DNA of 64,000 bases from UBA3951 sp050952125 (GCA_050952125.1 JBMNKK010000003.1:806001-870000); one strand, 5' to 3'; positions 31,821 to 41,667 are shown, counted from the first letter of the stretch. Translations and numbers: made by a program. The notes: generated by a model not told the origin, from the sequence alone.

Positions 31821-34800
31821 CTATTGTCTCCCGGAGAATCTGCCTGATTCCATCAGCGTCTCCACAGGTACCAAATCCCTTGCCAGTATTCGACGTGTTT
31901 CCTCCTGCTCCTCCAGATTACCGCGTACCAACACCACGTTATCCCTGGCTAGGACCGTCCTGGTTCTTGAGAACAGCTTCGGAAACACTATCACCTCGAT
32001 GGAGTCGAAATCGTCCTCCACCGTGATAAACGCCATTTCGTCACCTGACCTGGTGATAACCTTCTTTATGGTCGAAATCCGCCCGCCAACCGCTATGTCC
32101 CTGCCGTCTTCGAAAGACTCTATACCCGCGATCGGCGTCGCGTATCTCCGCAACACTTCCTTGTACTTCGCCAAAGGATGCCCGCTGAAGTACATCCCCA
32201 ATAGGTCCCGCTCCCACGCGAGTCGCACCTCAAGGGCAATTTCCTCCTTGGCCGAGGTCCCTCCGGACGAGACTTCCGGTTCTCCGAATAGGCTTCCTTG
32301 AATCGAGCGCCCCAATGCCGGGCTTGGGCCCGCCTCAAACCCGAAGAGAGACGGCTGGCTCTGTACGTGCCTTGGGCGCGCCTCCAGGGCAATGTGCATC
32401 CTCTCCAAATTCTCGTACCTGGTACCCAGGTCGTCACACGCACCTCCCTGTATTAGGCTTTCCAGACCTTTCTTCGTCAGGTGGCGGGAGTCGATTCTCG
32501 ACGCCAGGTCCTCCAGAGAGGTAAATGGACCGTGCCTGTCGCGGTTTTCGACAATAGCCTCTGCAAGCGCCTCGCCTACGTTCTTGATCCCTCCGAGTCC
32601 GTAGCGTATCGCGTCGCCTTCGACGGAAAACTCGACCCGGCTGTTGTTCACGCTGGGGCCTAGCACCCGAATGCCCATCCGCTTGGCTTCTTCCAGATAG
32701 ATACCTACTTTGCCCTGAATTCCTGCAACGGAAGAAACGAGGGCAGCCATGAACTCTCGCGGATAGTTGGCCTTGAGATACGCGGTTTGATAGGCGATAA
32801 GGGCGTAAGGCGCGGCGTGATTCTTGCTGAAGCCGTAGTTGGCAAACTTCTCAATGAGATCGAATATCTCCACGGCCGTGTTCTCCGGCACGCCGTTTGA
32901 TACGGCCCCTTTCAGGAACTTCTCCCGCGATTCCATGAGGAGGTCGTGTTTCTTCTTGCCCACTGCCCGCCTCAGGATATCCGCCTCGCCCAGGCTGAAG
33001 CCCGCGACCACGTTGACCAACCGCAGGATCTGCTCCTGGTACACAAGCACACCGTAGGTCTCCTTAAGCACCGGCTCGAGAGAGGGGTGGAGATAGCGCG
33101 GCCTTCCGGATCTTGCCCTTAAGTACTCCGGTATCTGCTGCATAGGACCTGGCCTGCACAGCGCCACCGTCGCGATGATATCCTCGAGCCGCGAAGGCTT
33201 AAGTTCCTTCATGAAGTCCCTCACCCAGCCCGACTCAAGCTGGAACACGCCGAGAGAGTCGCCCTTCTGGAGCATCTCGTAGGTCTTCTTATCGTCCATC
33301 GGGATTTTGTCGTGATCAAAGGGCTCCCCATGTGCCTGCCCTATGAGGTTCACGGTCCTCTGGATGACGGTCAGAGTCCTGAGTGCCAAAAAGTCCATCT
33401 TTAGAAGGCCCAGAGTCTCCAAGTTCTCCATGGGCAGCTGAGTGACAACGGAGCCGTCTTGAGCTCTTGCGAGCGGGACATAGTCCCAGAGTGGGCCCTT
33501 ACCTATGACTATCCCCGCAGCGTGGATAGATGAGTGCCTGGGCATGCCCTCAAGTTTCGCGGCGGTGTCAAGAAGGCGCCGGATATCCGGCTTTTGCCGG
33601 GCAGCACGAAGCTCGGGCGACATCTCAAGAGCACGTTCCAGAGTCATACCCGGTTGAGAGGGGATCATCTTGGCGATGCGGTCAACTTCACCGTAAGGAA
33701 GCGCCATAGCCCTCCCCACATCCCTGACTACCGCCCTCGCCGCCATAGTCCCGAAGGTGATGATCTGGGCTACCCTGTCCTCTCCGTACTTGTTCCTGAC
33801 GTAGTCGATCACTTCGTCGCGACGGTCATCCTGGAAATCGATGTCGATATCGGGCATGCTAACCCGCTCAGGGTTGAGGAACCGCTCAAAGACCAGGTCG
33901 TAGTCGATGGGATCGGTGTTGGTTATTCCGAGGCAGTAAGCTACCAGGCTTCCGGCTGCGGAACCTCTCCCGGGTCCCACCGCGATGCCCTTCCTCTTGG
34001 CGAAGGACACGAAGTCCTCCACCACCAGGAAATAAGAGGAGTAACCCATAGCCTCGATCATTTTCAGTTCTCTCTCGAGGCGTTCCACTCGGGCTTTGTC
34101 AGGTTTGCCTCCGGTTCTCCTCAAGAGTCCTTCGGAAGCCATGCGCCTTAGCGCCTGCCCCGCACTCTCGCCCGGAGGGAGCGGGTACTCGGGCAGGTGG
34201 ATCTTGCCGAGTTCCAGCTCAACATTGCATCGCGCGGCAATAACCGACGTGTTCCGGACAGCGTCCGGTATGTCGCTGAACGCCTCGGCCATTTCCTCAG
34301 GCGACTTCAGGTAGAACTGGTTGCCCGTGAACCTGAGGCGGTTGGGATCGTTCAGAGTCGTCGCCGTCTGGATAGCCAGCAAGACTTCGTGAGGCGACGC
34401 ATCGTCCTGTGCAAGATAGTGGCAGTCATTGGTGGCCACAAGAGGGACCCCCGACTCCCGGGACAGGCGGATAAGGCCGGGATTCACCCGTTCCTGCTCA
34501 GGGACGCCATTGCGCTGTATCTCAATGTAGAGGTGGTCCTTGCCGTAGATGTCTATGTATTGAGCGAGCGCTCTCTCTGCTCCACCGTAGTCACCTCCGG
34601 CTAGGCGCGACGCGACCTCTCCCTCGAGGCAGCCGGTCAAGGCGATGAGCCCCTTGGAATACCTTCCAAGCACCTCCAAGTCTACTCTTGGCCGGTAGTA
34701 GAAACCTTCAAGGAACCCTAATGAAACCACGCGGAGGAGGTTCCTGTATCCCTCCAAGTTCTCCGCCAATAGAACCAAATGGTGCGGCTTGTCCGCTGTG

Positions 34801-35039
34801 CCCGCGGTCTTGTCGTGTCTGGACCTCCGGGCTACGTAAACCTCGCAGCCGATAATCGGCTTTATACCGGCTGCTTTGCATGACTCATAGAAGTCCAACA
34901 CGCCATACATAGTCCCATGGTCCGTGATAGCCAGGGAATCCATCCCCATGCTCTTGGCAAGTAACGGGGCGTCCTTTATCCTGCACGCTCCGTCTAAGAG
35001 GCTATATTCTGTATGGACATGGAGATGTGCGAAATGCAT
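31821..35039 (-). CDS. dnaE: DNA polymerase III alpha subunit
   Basis: A 1072-aa DnaE-type replicative polymerase. The N-terminal PHP domain (about 1-215) has HLHVHTEYSLLDG, ITDHGTMYG and ATNDCHYL. The palm has the glycine motif GPGRGSAAGSLV (355-366) and the catalytic aspartates in MPDIDIDFQD (from 395). Fingers, helix-hairpin-helix (LGGIKNVGEALAEAI) and a C-terminal OB fold (ISTIKKVITRSGDEMAFITVED region) follow. ATG 35039 is chosen because it starts MHFAHLHVHT and follows CCGGAGG. The frame upstream is spurious. It leads the dnaE-small gene-pfkA operon. Confidence 0.96.
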   Translation of the reverse strand: MHFAHLHVHTEYSLLDGACRIKDAPLLAKSMGMDSLAITDHGTMYGVLDFYESCKAAGIKPIIGCEVYVARRSRHDKTAGTADKPHHLVLLAENLEGYRNLLRVVSLGFLEGFYYRPRVDLEVLGRYSKGLIALTGCLEGEVASRLAGGDYGGAERALAQYIDIYGKDHLYIEIQRNGVPEQERVNPGLIRLSRESGVPLVATNDCHYLAQDDASPHEVLLAIQTATTLNDPNRLRFTGNQFYLKSPEEMAEAFSDIPDAVRNTSVIAARCNVELELGKIHLPEYPLPPGESAGQALRRMASEGLLRRTGGKPDKARVERLERELKMIEAMGYSSYFLVVEDFVSFAKRKGIAVGPGRGSAAGSLVAYCLGITNTDPIDYDLVFERFLNPERVSMPDIDIDFQDDRRDEVIDYVRNKYGEDRVAQIITFGTMAARAVVRDVGRAMALPYGEVDRIAKMIPSQPGMTLERALEMSPELRAARQKPDIRRLLDTAAKLEGMPRHSSIHAAGIVIGKGPLWDYVPLARAQDGSVVTQLPMENLETLGLLKMDFLALRTLTVIQRTVNLIGQAHGEPFDHDKIPMDDKKTYEMLQKGDSLGVFQLESGWVRDFMKELKPSRLEDIIATVALCRPGPMQQIPEYLRARSGRPRYLHPSLEPVLKETYGVLVYQEQILRLVNVVAGFSLGEADILRRAVGKKKHDLLMESREKFLKGAVSNGVPENTAVEIFDLIEKFANYGFSKNHAAPYALIAYQTAYLKANYPREFMAALVSSVAGIQGKVGIYLEEAKRMGIRVLGPSVNNSRVEFSVEGDAIRYGLGGIKNVGEALAEAIVENRDRHGPFTSLEDLASRIDSRHLTKKGLESLIQGGACDDLGTRYENLERMHIALEARPRHVQSQPSLFGFEAGPSPALGRSIQGSLFGEPEVSSGGTSAKEEIALEVRLAWERDLLGMYFSGHPLAKYKEVLRRYATPIAGIESFEDGRDIAVGGRISTIKKVITRSGDEMAFITVEDDFDSIEVIVFPKLFSRTRTVLARDNVVLVRGNLEEQEETRRILARDLVPVETLMESGRFSGRQ

Positions 35040-35123
35040 CCAACATCTGCCTCCGGTATATGGGAATGTTGACCAAATTGATGTACAATGGTTTCCGGAC
35101 AACCAATCAGGAAGGTGAACCAC

Positions 35124-35312
35124 GTGCCCTGGAAATTCTGTCCCGCCTGTAAGGAGATCTCGTACAGCGCTGCCACCCACTACGAAACCTGGCCGTGCCC
35201 CCACTGCGGCACAGACCTCAAAGTTGAACCCGAGTACGACATCCACCAAGCAAAAGCTCTCCGAGACCAGAACGCAAACAATAAGGTCCTGAAAGAAAGT
35301 CCTGCAAACTAA
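35124..35312 (+). CDS. Small zinc-ribbon protein
   Basis: The GTG at 35124 follows GGAAGGTG and gives 62 aa: VPWKFCPACKEISYSAAT, then WPCPHCGTDL, a four-cysteine zinc ribbon, with a helical charged tail. No membrane segment. It is divergent from dnaE and convergent with nth (4-bp 3' overlap). Role unknown. Confidence 0.7.
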   Translation: MPWKFCPACKEISYSAATHYETWPCPHCGTDLKVEPEYDIHQAKALRDQNANNKVLKESPAN

Positions 35313-36004
35313 GGATTCTCCTTAGGTGAAGGATCTCCTTCGCAGAGGTGATTGAGGGGACACCCGGAGCACTTGGGCTTCCGCGAAGCGCACAAGGCCC
35401 GCCCGTGTCTAATCATGAGCAAATGTAAGGGGAGCTTCAGCTCGTCCGGAGTATGTTCTTCCAGTAACTCCTGGGCCTTTACCGCGTTCGCCTTCTCAGG
35501 CACCAAGCCTAACCTCTTCGATACCCTGAAAACGTGGGTATCCACCGGAAACGCGGGCTTGCCGAGCCCAAAAACCATCACGCAAGCAGCCGTCTTTGGC
35601 CCGACGCCGGGCAGCGAGACCAGGTAGTCGAAACACTCTTCAGAAGTCTTGTCTTCAAGGGGCTTTAGAGTAACCGTGCCGAAGTCGTTTCTCAGTTTAC
35701 TGAGTGCGCTCTGTATCTTCTTGGTCTTCTCCTTCTGGAGTCCTCCGGCAACCAGCGCCGCTTCCACCGATGAAGGTTCCGCGTCAATCACATCATCCCA
35801 GCTCGCGAACGCCCTCTTCAGAGCGTGGAATGCCCTGTCGCTCAAGGTGTCGTTGGTCGCTTGAGACAGTATCGTGGCAACGAGTACGTCCACGGGGTTG
35901 CCGCGCTTGGGCTCCAGAAGCCCGGAATAGGTCGTAGGATAGAAATCTGCCAAGCGGCTGTGGATGTCCAAAATCCTCTCTCTGGGATCCAAGAAGCCTT
36001 TCAC
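35309..36004 (-). CDS. nth: Endonuclease III
   Basis: A 231-aa base-excision-repair glycosylase/AP lyase. The helix-hairpin-helix LVSLPGVGPKTAACVMVFG carries the catalytic Lys137, and Asp155 lies in FPVDTHV. A 4Fe-4S cluster is bound by Cys205, 212, 215 and 221 (C-x6-C-x2-C-x5-C). It acts on oxidised pyrimidines. Its ATG overlaps the murD stop as ATGA, so it is expressed with murD. Confidence 0.94.
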   Translation of the reverse strand: MKGFLDPRERILDIHSRLADFYPTTYSGLLEPKRGNPVDVLVATILSQATNDTLSDRAFHALKRAFASWDDVIDAEPSSVEAALVAGGLQKEKTKKIQSALSKLRNDFGTVTLKPLEDKTSEECFDYLVSLPGVGPKTAACVMVFGLGKPAFPVDTHVFRVSKRLGLVPEKANAVKAQELLEEHTPDELKLPLHLLMIRHGRALCASRKPKCSGCPLNHLCEGDPSPKENP

Positions 36005-37551
36005 TCCAGTCTCATCACTGCCTCTTTGAACAGGCGTCCCCGCTCTTCAAAGTCGGTGAACATGTCATAGCTTGCGCACGCCGGAGAAAGGGCCACGGTA
36101 CATGTGCCTTTACGCTGGATGCGCTCCTTGCCTGCAGAGCCCAGGGCGCTTAACCCTGTGTACTCCTCTGCCTTCGCCGCGGCCAGCCGTACAGCCTCGT
36201 CCAAAGAACCCGCTCTCTCAACATCGGGCGAACCGGCCTCTGGAGAATGCTCTCTCCAGGCTGCCCCCAGCGCAGCTTCAATCTTCTCCGCGGTCTTCCC
36301 TATCGTGATGATTGGGCAACCTCTTTTCGCGACCTTCTCGGCCAGCGCCTCAAAGGACAGCCCTTTGTCATACCCTCCAAGAATAAGCACCAAAGGGCCG
36401 GGAATGGCCTCGAGAAGCGCCATTGTCATGTCTGGCGTTGTGGCTTTCGAGTCGTTGAAGTACTTTACTCCCCTTAGTTCCCTTGTGAACTCAATGCGGT
36501 GTTCCACACCCCTGAAAGCCTTGATCGCCGAAGATATCCCCGAAGGAGTCGCGCCCATAGCGGTCGTGAGCAGGGCCGCAGCGAGCATGTTAGAGATGTT
36601 GTGCTCGCCGGGCACCAGGAGATCGGACCTTCCGGCAATCCTTTGGAGACCGCTTTCATCTTGAGTCCATTCAGGCGAAGCATCCCGAGACCCAACGAGT
36701 GGCCCGGGCTCCACGTAGAGGCCGGAGCCGTCGGCCCAAGCAACCGGATACCGCTGGATCGCTCCCCCGGTAGCAGAAGTGCCGCCGGGCTCTCGTGAGG
36801 ATACGGTAAAGTAGCCTACGCCACCCGGGCATTCTCCGGCAAAGCCATAGGTCACGCCGTCGTCGCGGTTGAGGAAACACCAATCGCCGCTCTCCTGGAA
36901 GCGATATATCCTCTTCTTGGCCTCCACATACTCCTCATAGGAGTCGTGTATATCCAAGTGGTTCGGCCTGACGTTGAGGACTACGGCGACGTGAGGGCTC
37001 CGGGTGACCAACTCCAGTTGAAAGCTTGACAGCTCGAGAACCACCCGCGCATCTTCCGGTATGTCATCAACCTGCTCAATGAGAACCGATCCGATGTTGC
37101 CTCCGACGTAGACCGGAATACCGGGCAAGCTCTCCCTTAGCATCATGCCCGCCAGGGTGCAGGTGGTGGTCTTCCCTGCGCTGCCGGTGACGGCGCCTAT
37201 TTCGCACCTGCAGCGGTCCATAAAAAGACCTATTTCGCTGGAGATCACGGCGCCGCGCCTGCGGGCTTCCACGATTGCACTCTGGCTCTTTTTCATGCCG
37301 GGAGTCAAGAATATCCACTTAAAATCGGTGAGGGGCGAGAGATAGCCGGAACCGAGACTCCAGCGCACTCCGAAGCGAGACAGCTCTTCGTAGGCGGCGC
37401 CCATCTCTTCCGAGGTCTTCCTGTCAAAGCAGGTGATCTCGGCCCCTTCTCTGATCAAATACCGGGCCAGGGCTTGGTTTGACTTGCCCATGCCCACCAC
37501 GGCCACTTTCCGGCCGCGAAAACTGCCCAGGCTGAACTTCGCTCGCCCCAC
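36001..37551 (-). CDS. murD: UDP-N-acetylmuramoyl-L-alanine:D-glutamate ligase
   Basis: A 516-aa Mur ligase, longer than E. coli MurD (438), with an insert after the mid-domain (about 255-310: Gly-rich, ATGGAIQRYPVAW and after). Seen are an N-terminal Rossmann domain (KVAVVGMGKSNQAL), the ATP loop GSAGKTTT, VYVGGNIGS, NVRPNHLDIH, EHRIEFT, YFNDSKATTPDM and SPACASYDMF near the end. These fit MurD, which adds D-Glu to UDP-MurNAc-Ala in the cytoplasm. It starts with GTG behind GGAG. It lies seven bases after the aminotransferase stop. No other mur genes are here. Confidence 0.93.
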   Translation of the reverse strand: MGRAKFSLGSFRGRKVAVVGMGKSNQALARYLIREGAEITCFDRKTSEEMGAAYEELSRFGVRWSLGSGYLSPLTDFKWIFLTPGMKKSQSAIVEARRRGAVISSEIGLFMDRCRCEIGAVTGSAGKTTTCTLAGMMLRESLPGIPVYVGGNIGSVLIEQVDDIPEDARVVLELSSFQLELVTRSPHVAVVLNVRPNHLDIHDSYEEYVEAKKRIYRFQESGDWCFLNRDDGVTYGFAGECPGGVGYFTVSSREPGGTSATGGAIQRYPVAWADGSGLYVEPGPLVGSRDASPEWTQDESGLQRIAGRSDLLVPGEHNISNMLAAALLTTAMGATPSGISSAIKAFRGVEHRIEFTRELRGVKYFNDSKATTPDMTMALLEAIPGPLVLILGGYDKGLSFEALAEKVAKRGCPIITIGKTAEKIEAALGAAWREHSPEAGSPDVERAGSLDEAVRLAAAKAEEYTGLSALGSAGKERIQRKGTCTVALSPACASYDMFTDFEERGRLFKEAVMRLE

Positions 37552-37557
37552 CGGTTC

Positions 37558-38748
37558 TTACTCCAGTGTCTTCATCACGTCGTAGAGCCTGTTCATACCT
37601 TCCTCGATGATCTCCATCGAAGTGGCGTACGAGAACCGGAGATTGCCCTTAGTACCGAACGCTTTTCCCGGAACTGCCGCTATCCTGGCATCGTCCAGCA
37701 GGATGTCGGCTAGAGCGGCGTCGTCTGATACAACCTTACCCTTGACCTTCCGTCCAATCACTGCCGATACGTCCGGATAGCAGTAGAAAGCTCCCTGAGG
37801 GGTCGGGCACCTGAATCCCGGCATCTCGTCCAACCGCTTTGCCATGTAATCGCGGCGCTTCTGGAACTCCCGCCTCATCATCTCAAGAGGCTCCTGAGGT
37901 CCGCTAAGACCCGCCACCGCGGCTTTCTGCGAGATCGAGGTCGGGTTCGAAGTCGAGTGGCTCTGCAGATTGCCCATGGCTGCGATCACTTCTCTGGGAC
38001 CCGCGGCGTAGCCGATTCGCCATCCCGTCATGGCGTATGACTTCGATACGCCGTTGATGGTAATCGTTATGTCCTTAACCTCCGGGCCGAGAGATGCGAA
38101 AGAGACATGCTTCCCTTCATATATCAACTTCTCGTAGATCTCGTCCGAGATCACCGAGACGCCTTTCTTCAGACAAACGTCGGCAATCCCGCGGAGCTCA
38201 TCTTCGGTATACACAGCTCCTGTCGGGTTTGAAGGGGTGTTCAGGATGAGGAGCGAGGTCTTCTCAGTGATCACCTTGTCGAGCTGCTCGGCGGTGATCT
38301 TGTACCCCTGCTCTATGCCGGTCGGAACCGTTACAACCTTGCCGCCCGCAAGCCTCGCCATCTCGGGATAGCTGACCCAATACGGCTCCGGAATCACGAC
38401 CTCGTCGCCTTCGTCGCAGAGGACCATGACCGCGTTGTATATGGAATGCTTCGCTCCGACCGAAATGAGCACTTCGTTTGGTTTGTAGTCGAGGTTCGAA
38501 TCTTTCTTCAGCTTTGCGCATACGGCCTCGCGGAGTTCGGGAATACCCGATGACGGAGTGTACTTGGTGAAACCGGACTTGATGCAGGAAATAGCCTCTT
38601 CCTTAACGTGGGACGGAGTGTCGAAATCAGGCTCGCCCACTCCGAAGTTCAGCACATCGATCCCTTGGCGGACCAGTTCCTTGGTTTTCGCGTCAAGCGC
38701 CAAGGTTGGAGATGCACCTATGGATTTGGCTCTAGATGAAAGCTTCAT
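37558..38748 (-). CDS. Class I aminotransferase (aspartate aminotransferase-like)
   Basis: A 396-aa PLP enzyme of fold type I. Seen are VLNFGVGEPDFDTPSHV, NTPSNPTGAVY, SDEIYEKLIYEG, the PLP lysine in NGVSKSYAMTGWRIGYAAG and KGNLRFSYATS. These fit the AspAT subgroup Ib. ATG 38748 begins MKLSSRAKSIG as in homologues. An ATG two codons earlier is closer to GGGAGG and is equally possible. A good promoter lies just upstream. It heads the aminotransferase-murD-nth operon. Confidence 0.9.
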   Translation of the reverse strand: MKLSSRAKSIGASPTLALDAKTKELVRQGIDVLNFGVGEPDFDTPSHVKEEAISCIKSGFTKYTPSSGIPELREAVCAKLKKDSNLDYKPNEVLISVGAKHSIYNAVMVLCDEGDEVVIPEPYWVSYPEMARLAGGKVVTVPTGIEQGYKITAEQLDKVITEKTSLLILNTPSNPTGAVYTEDELRGIADVCLKKGVSVISDEIYEKLIYEGKHVSFASLGPEVKDITITINGVSKSYAMTGWRIGYAAGPREVIAAMGNLQSHSTSNPTSISQKAAVAGLSGPQEPLEMMRREFQKRRDYMAKRLDEMPGFRCPTPQGAFYCYPDVSAVIGRKVKGKVVSDDAALADILLDDARIAAVPGKAFGTKGNLRFSYATSMEIIEEGMNRLYDVMKTLE

Positions 38749-38784
38749 ACCCATGAAACCTCCCATGCCTTATTATGGGAACCT

Positions 38785-38814
38785 CGTATACATCGTACCG
38801 CTTCCGCCTGTCAA
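38785..38814 (-). promoter_or_regulatory. Promoter of the aminotransferase-murD-nth operon
   Basis: On the minus strand a perfect -35 TTGACA (38814-38809) is followed after 18 bp by TATACG (38790-38785). The leader to the ATG is only about 30 nt. The opposite gene at 38868 starts 54 bp away. Confidence 0.55.
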
Positions 38815-38867
38815 GGTCTATAATGGTTCCATAAGAACCTGTGAAATCCATTTGAGGGAGGCCTCTC

Positions 38868-39128
38868 GTGGGCGAGAAAAACAACGGGAAGCCTAGGCAG
38901 CCTCGGCGGAGCGAGATACAAGCGATGGGAATGTCAGCCGGGGTCGTGTTCTCGGCCGGGTTCTCTTTGGTCTTCTCGGCCTTCGCAGGTCTAGCCATCG
39001 GAATCGCGCTGGATAGGCGTGGGGGGCGCACGCTTTTCGCTCCTATCGGCCTTCTTCTTGGCCTCCTCGCCGGCTTCCACAGGCTGTACGTTGCCTTCAG
39101 AGTGGTTGCGAAGAGAAAGGTGCGCTGA
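38868..39128 (+). CDS. AtpZ/AtpI-like membrane protein
   Basis: An 86-aa protein with two membrane helices (about 24-45 and 55-74), joined by a loop with ALDRRGGRTLFAP and ending GLLLGLLAGFHRLYVAFRVV. This is the layout of AtpZ/AtpI proteins found before F1Fo ATP synthase operons, thought to help magnesium transport or ring assembly. No atp genes follow, only the large membrane protein at 39184, so it is detached. GTG start behind GGGAGG. Confidence 0.7.
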   Translation: MGEKNNGKPRQPRRSEIQAMGMSAGVVFSAGFSLVFSAFAGLAIGIALDRRGGRTLFAPIGLLLGLLAGFHRLYVAFRVVAKRKVR

Positions 39129-39183
39129 ACACTTCCGTAGAATGAACGCTACTAGCCGTTCGTCAATGGAGTGAATCCAGGAA

Positions 39184-41604
39184 ATGCGAGAACGATCCCG
39201 TACCGCGCGCGCCAAGACGGCCATTCTGCTTGTTGCCTCCATCTTTGCGCTCGCGCTATTAGCCCCCAACGCCTCGGCAGCACCTTTTCCCGATCGGAAG
39301 TCGTCGTCGTACGGAGCAACGTCCTTCCTGGCATATGCCGCGGGGCAGCTGCAAGCGGGCGGTTGGCATACTGAAACCCTCCCCTACTCAACAGTAGTCA
39401 AAGTGGAGTCTGCCCGGGAGAAAACCGTGCTCCTGGTCGTTGCCGAGGGCCACAACTTGCTGGCTCTGGAAAACGGGTCAGTCAAGGCGCTGGACTGCCT
39501 CCTGGTAGCCCCTTACGACAATGTGTTCCGGGATAACCCGGAGGCACCGGAAGGCGACTCGTTCACGGGGGCATCCTGGTCTATGGCGCTCGACATAGCC
39601 GCCAAACTGAACACGGAATGCGGGTACTCCTTCGGAGTAGCACTGGTGTCAGGGCACTACCAGCACGGGGCAGGGGCTAGAGCCCTAGTCCGGACTCTCA
39701 ATGATAGAGGTATTCGCGTCAAAAGCTGTGTGGTCCTGGGGGATATCCGGCAGTTCTCGGGCATCCCTCTGGTCGCGAGTCCTGATACGCGGATCGCTCT
39801 GGTGGAGGGCCTAATGGAGGGAATCCAAGCCGCGGGGCTCACTGTCCACATGATGTCTCCGTGGACGCTGGATCTTGCAGCGACGCCGAGAGGGTACAGA
39901 GGTGTGTCGCCGGAGACCCTCACGGGAGTGACTGTCGGCGGCGAACACGATGTCTTTGCAGAATCCGGTATACCGGTGGTCACGGTGGGCCTTCCATCTA
40001 GCAACCCCTTAGCGATATTGGAGCCCGCGGCTGCGCCCGCAGAAAATGTGGAAGCGAGAGCGGACCTGGTCGCCGGAGCCGTGTCGACTGTCCTCAACAA
40101 GTTGGAGACTGCAGGGGAACAGAGCGCCACGGTAGGAGACATGCAGCTGGTGAGACTGTTCGGGAAGGCTCGCTTCGCGGCGCCCGGCACGTTCCTGTTT
40201 GTGGGCGTTGCGGTCGCCCTCTTGCTCGCTGTAACAGCCCTAACCAGCATCCCCAAAGACCTGTCTTCATTGGCTTTGGCGTTCGGGACTACGGCAGCGT
40301 CGGCCGTTTCGCTGCTCCTAAGCTATTTCTTCACCCGGCGTTCCGCGGCGTCCTATGCCTCTGATCTCTACCCGGCCGGAGCAACGTCTCTGTTCTTCGT
40401 CCTTTTTGCACTCCTGTTGCTTATGGCTGTCCTGAGGCTCTGGAGCATCCGCTCAAGAATCCGGCACCTTCATGTGAGGGTGGCGGGAGATGCCGGCCCG
40501 GGCGGTTCTTCCGCGGGTCTGCCTGCCAAAACGACGTGGGGTTCAGCCTGGAGCCTAGCCGTGCTTTCTGCTCTGTGTCTGGGAGCATCACTATCAAGAT
40601 CTGAACTCACGCCTTCCATTCTGGTTGCCGGGACTGCCCATGGGCTTGCGACGCTGTGCTGCAGGATCAGAGATGCAGGAGGGCGACCTCACTCTGCCCT
40701 GTTGTGGGTGTCGCGGGCTTTGTATGTAGCCCCGATGGTAGCCGTGTTTTGGGCAGGAAACCCGTTCGCACGAGATATTCAAAGGATATACCGGAGCGCC
40801 TGGACTGGCCTTAACCAAGGTTCGGTTGTCTCCGTGCTTGCGCTTTCGGCCGCAGCGGCGTCCATTCTGTCGACTCTCGAGTTCCCAAAGCCTGCGCCGG
40901 CGGGAGCTCTCACTCTCCTTACTCTCTCTGAAGTAGCGGTGCTGGGACTTGTGCTCGCCGCAGGATTCCTACTTCCCGCATCGTCCCGCCATGATATCCC
41001 AACGTGGGCGGTGTTCAGTGAATCGTACGGCGCCGATACGCGGGTCTCGATTGCCGCACCTGCACCGGTTACCGAAATCGAGCTGCAAGGCGCGCCTGAG
41101 GATATGCCGGACCGGCTCCGGAACCCGTCAGGCGTGGCGGTGGAAAAGGTGGGAGACCGCCAGGAGGTATCCTGGGCCGATCTCTCGCTCGCCGCGTCAA
41201 GTCCCCCCGGCGTTACAGGTCCCAAGACTATCTGGAGCGCAGAGGCCGCATTCAACAAGGAGCCCGATGCCGTGCTGCTCAGATTGCGCGAGCTGGGCAC
41301 GAGAATGTCTACGTATACAGGCTTTGAAATCAGCATCAACCCGGAACTCCTAACCGGATGCGATGAAACGCCGGCGGCTATAGGAGAGCGATTTAATGTG
41401 CCGCCCGGCTACTCGGCTGTCTTTATGTGGTGGAAACCGACGGCATTTCCTACACGCCATGTCGAGCTCGACCTGGGAGCCACGGTGCGCATTGAGGGCC
41501 GATTACAGGCCATCTACCTTGACCAATCATACATGGACGTGCTTCCCGTGGTCGAAGGAGTACGATTCTACAGAATGACATCGGTCGAGGACGGAGCTCT
41601 GTAG
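39184..41604 (+). CDS. M28-like membrane protein with degenerate metal site (Gaa1-like layout)
   Basis: An 806-aa protein: signal/anchor helix (about 11-32), an extracytoplasmic domain (35-305) and then about eight membrane helices (335-600), followed by a soluble C-terminal domain. The first domain follows the M28 aminopeptidase fold (LLVAPYDNVFRD, FTGASWSMALDIAAKL, FGVALVSGHYQHGAGARAL, GEHDVFAESGIPVVTVG). The usual ligands His, Asp and Glu-Glu are replaced by Pro, Ser and Gly-His, so peptidase activity is unlikely. M28-like domains plus many helices recall Gaa1 of GPI transamidase. That link is speculative. A terminator follows. Confidence 0.7.
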   Translation: MRERSRTARAKTAILLVASIFALALLAPNASAAPFPDRKSSSYGATSFLAYAAGQLQAGGWHTETLPYSTVVKVESAREKTVLLVVAEGHNLLALENGSVKALDCLLVAPYDNVFRDNPEAPEGDSFTGASWSMALDIAAKLNTECGYSFGVALVSGHYQHGAGARALVRTLNDRGIRVKSCVVLGDIRQFSGIPLVASPDTRIALVEGLMEGIQAAGLTVHMMSPWTLDLAATPRGYRGVSPETLTGVTVGGEHDVFAESGIPVVTVGLPSSNPLAILEPAAAPAENVEARADLVAGAVSTVLNKLETAGEQSATVGDMQLVRLFGKARFAAPGTFLFVGVAVALLLAVTALTSIPKDLSSLALAFGTTAASAVSLLLSYFFTRRSAASYASDLYPAGATSLFFVLFALLLLMAVLRLWSIRSRIRHLHVRVAGDAGPGGSSAGLPAKTTWGSAWSLAVLSALCLGASLSRSELTPSILVAGTAHGLATLCCRIRDAGGRPHSALLWVSRALYVAPMVAVFWAGNPFARDIQRIYRSAWTGLNQGSVVSVLALSAAAASILSTLEFPKPAPAGALTLLTLSEVAVLGLVLAAGFLLPASSRHDIPTWAVFSESYGADTRVSIAAPAPVTEIELQGAPEDMPDRLRNPSGVAVEKVGDRQEVSWADLSLAASSPPGVTGPKTIWSAEAAFNKEPDAVLLRLRELGTRMSTYTGFEISINPELLTGCDETPAAIGERFNVPPGYSAVFMWWKPTAFPTRHVELDLGATVRIEGRLQAIYLDQSYMDVLPVVEGVRFYRMTSVEDGAL

Positions 41605-41620
41605 CTGAGACCAACATTGA

Positions 41621-41650
41621 GAGGGGCGCACGCGGCGCCCCTCCTTTCTT
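41621..41650 (+). terminator. Terminator after the M28-like gene
   Basis: GAGGGGCGC (41621-41629) pairs perfectly with GCGCCCCTC (41635-41643) around ACGCG, followed by CTTTCTT. It lies 17 bp after the stop and faces the convergent ABC operon. Confidence 0.7.
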
Positions 41651-41667
41651 CAACACACGTTCGGAAA

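Noticed and set aside
32120..32524. Several 70-110 codon frames inside dnaE on both strands
   Set aside because: They are shadows of the high-GC dnaE coding sequence, without binding sites or motifs.
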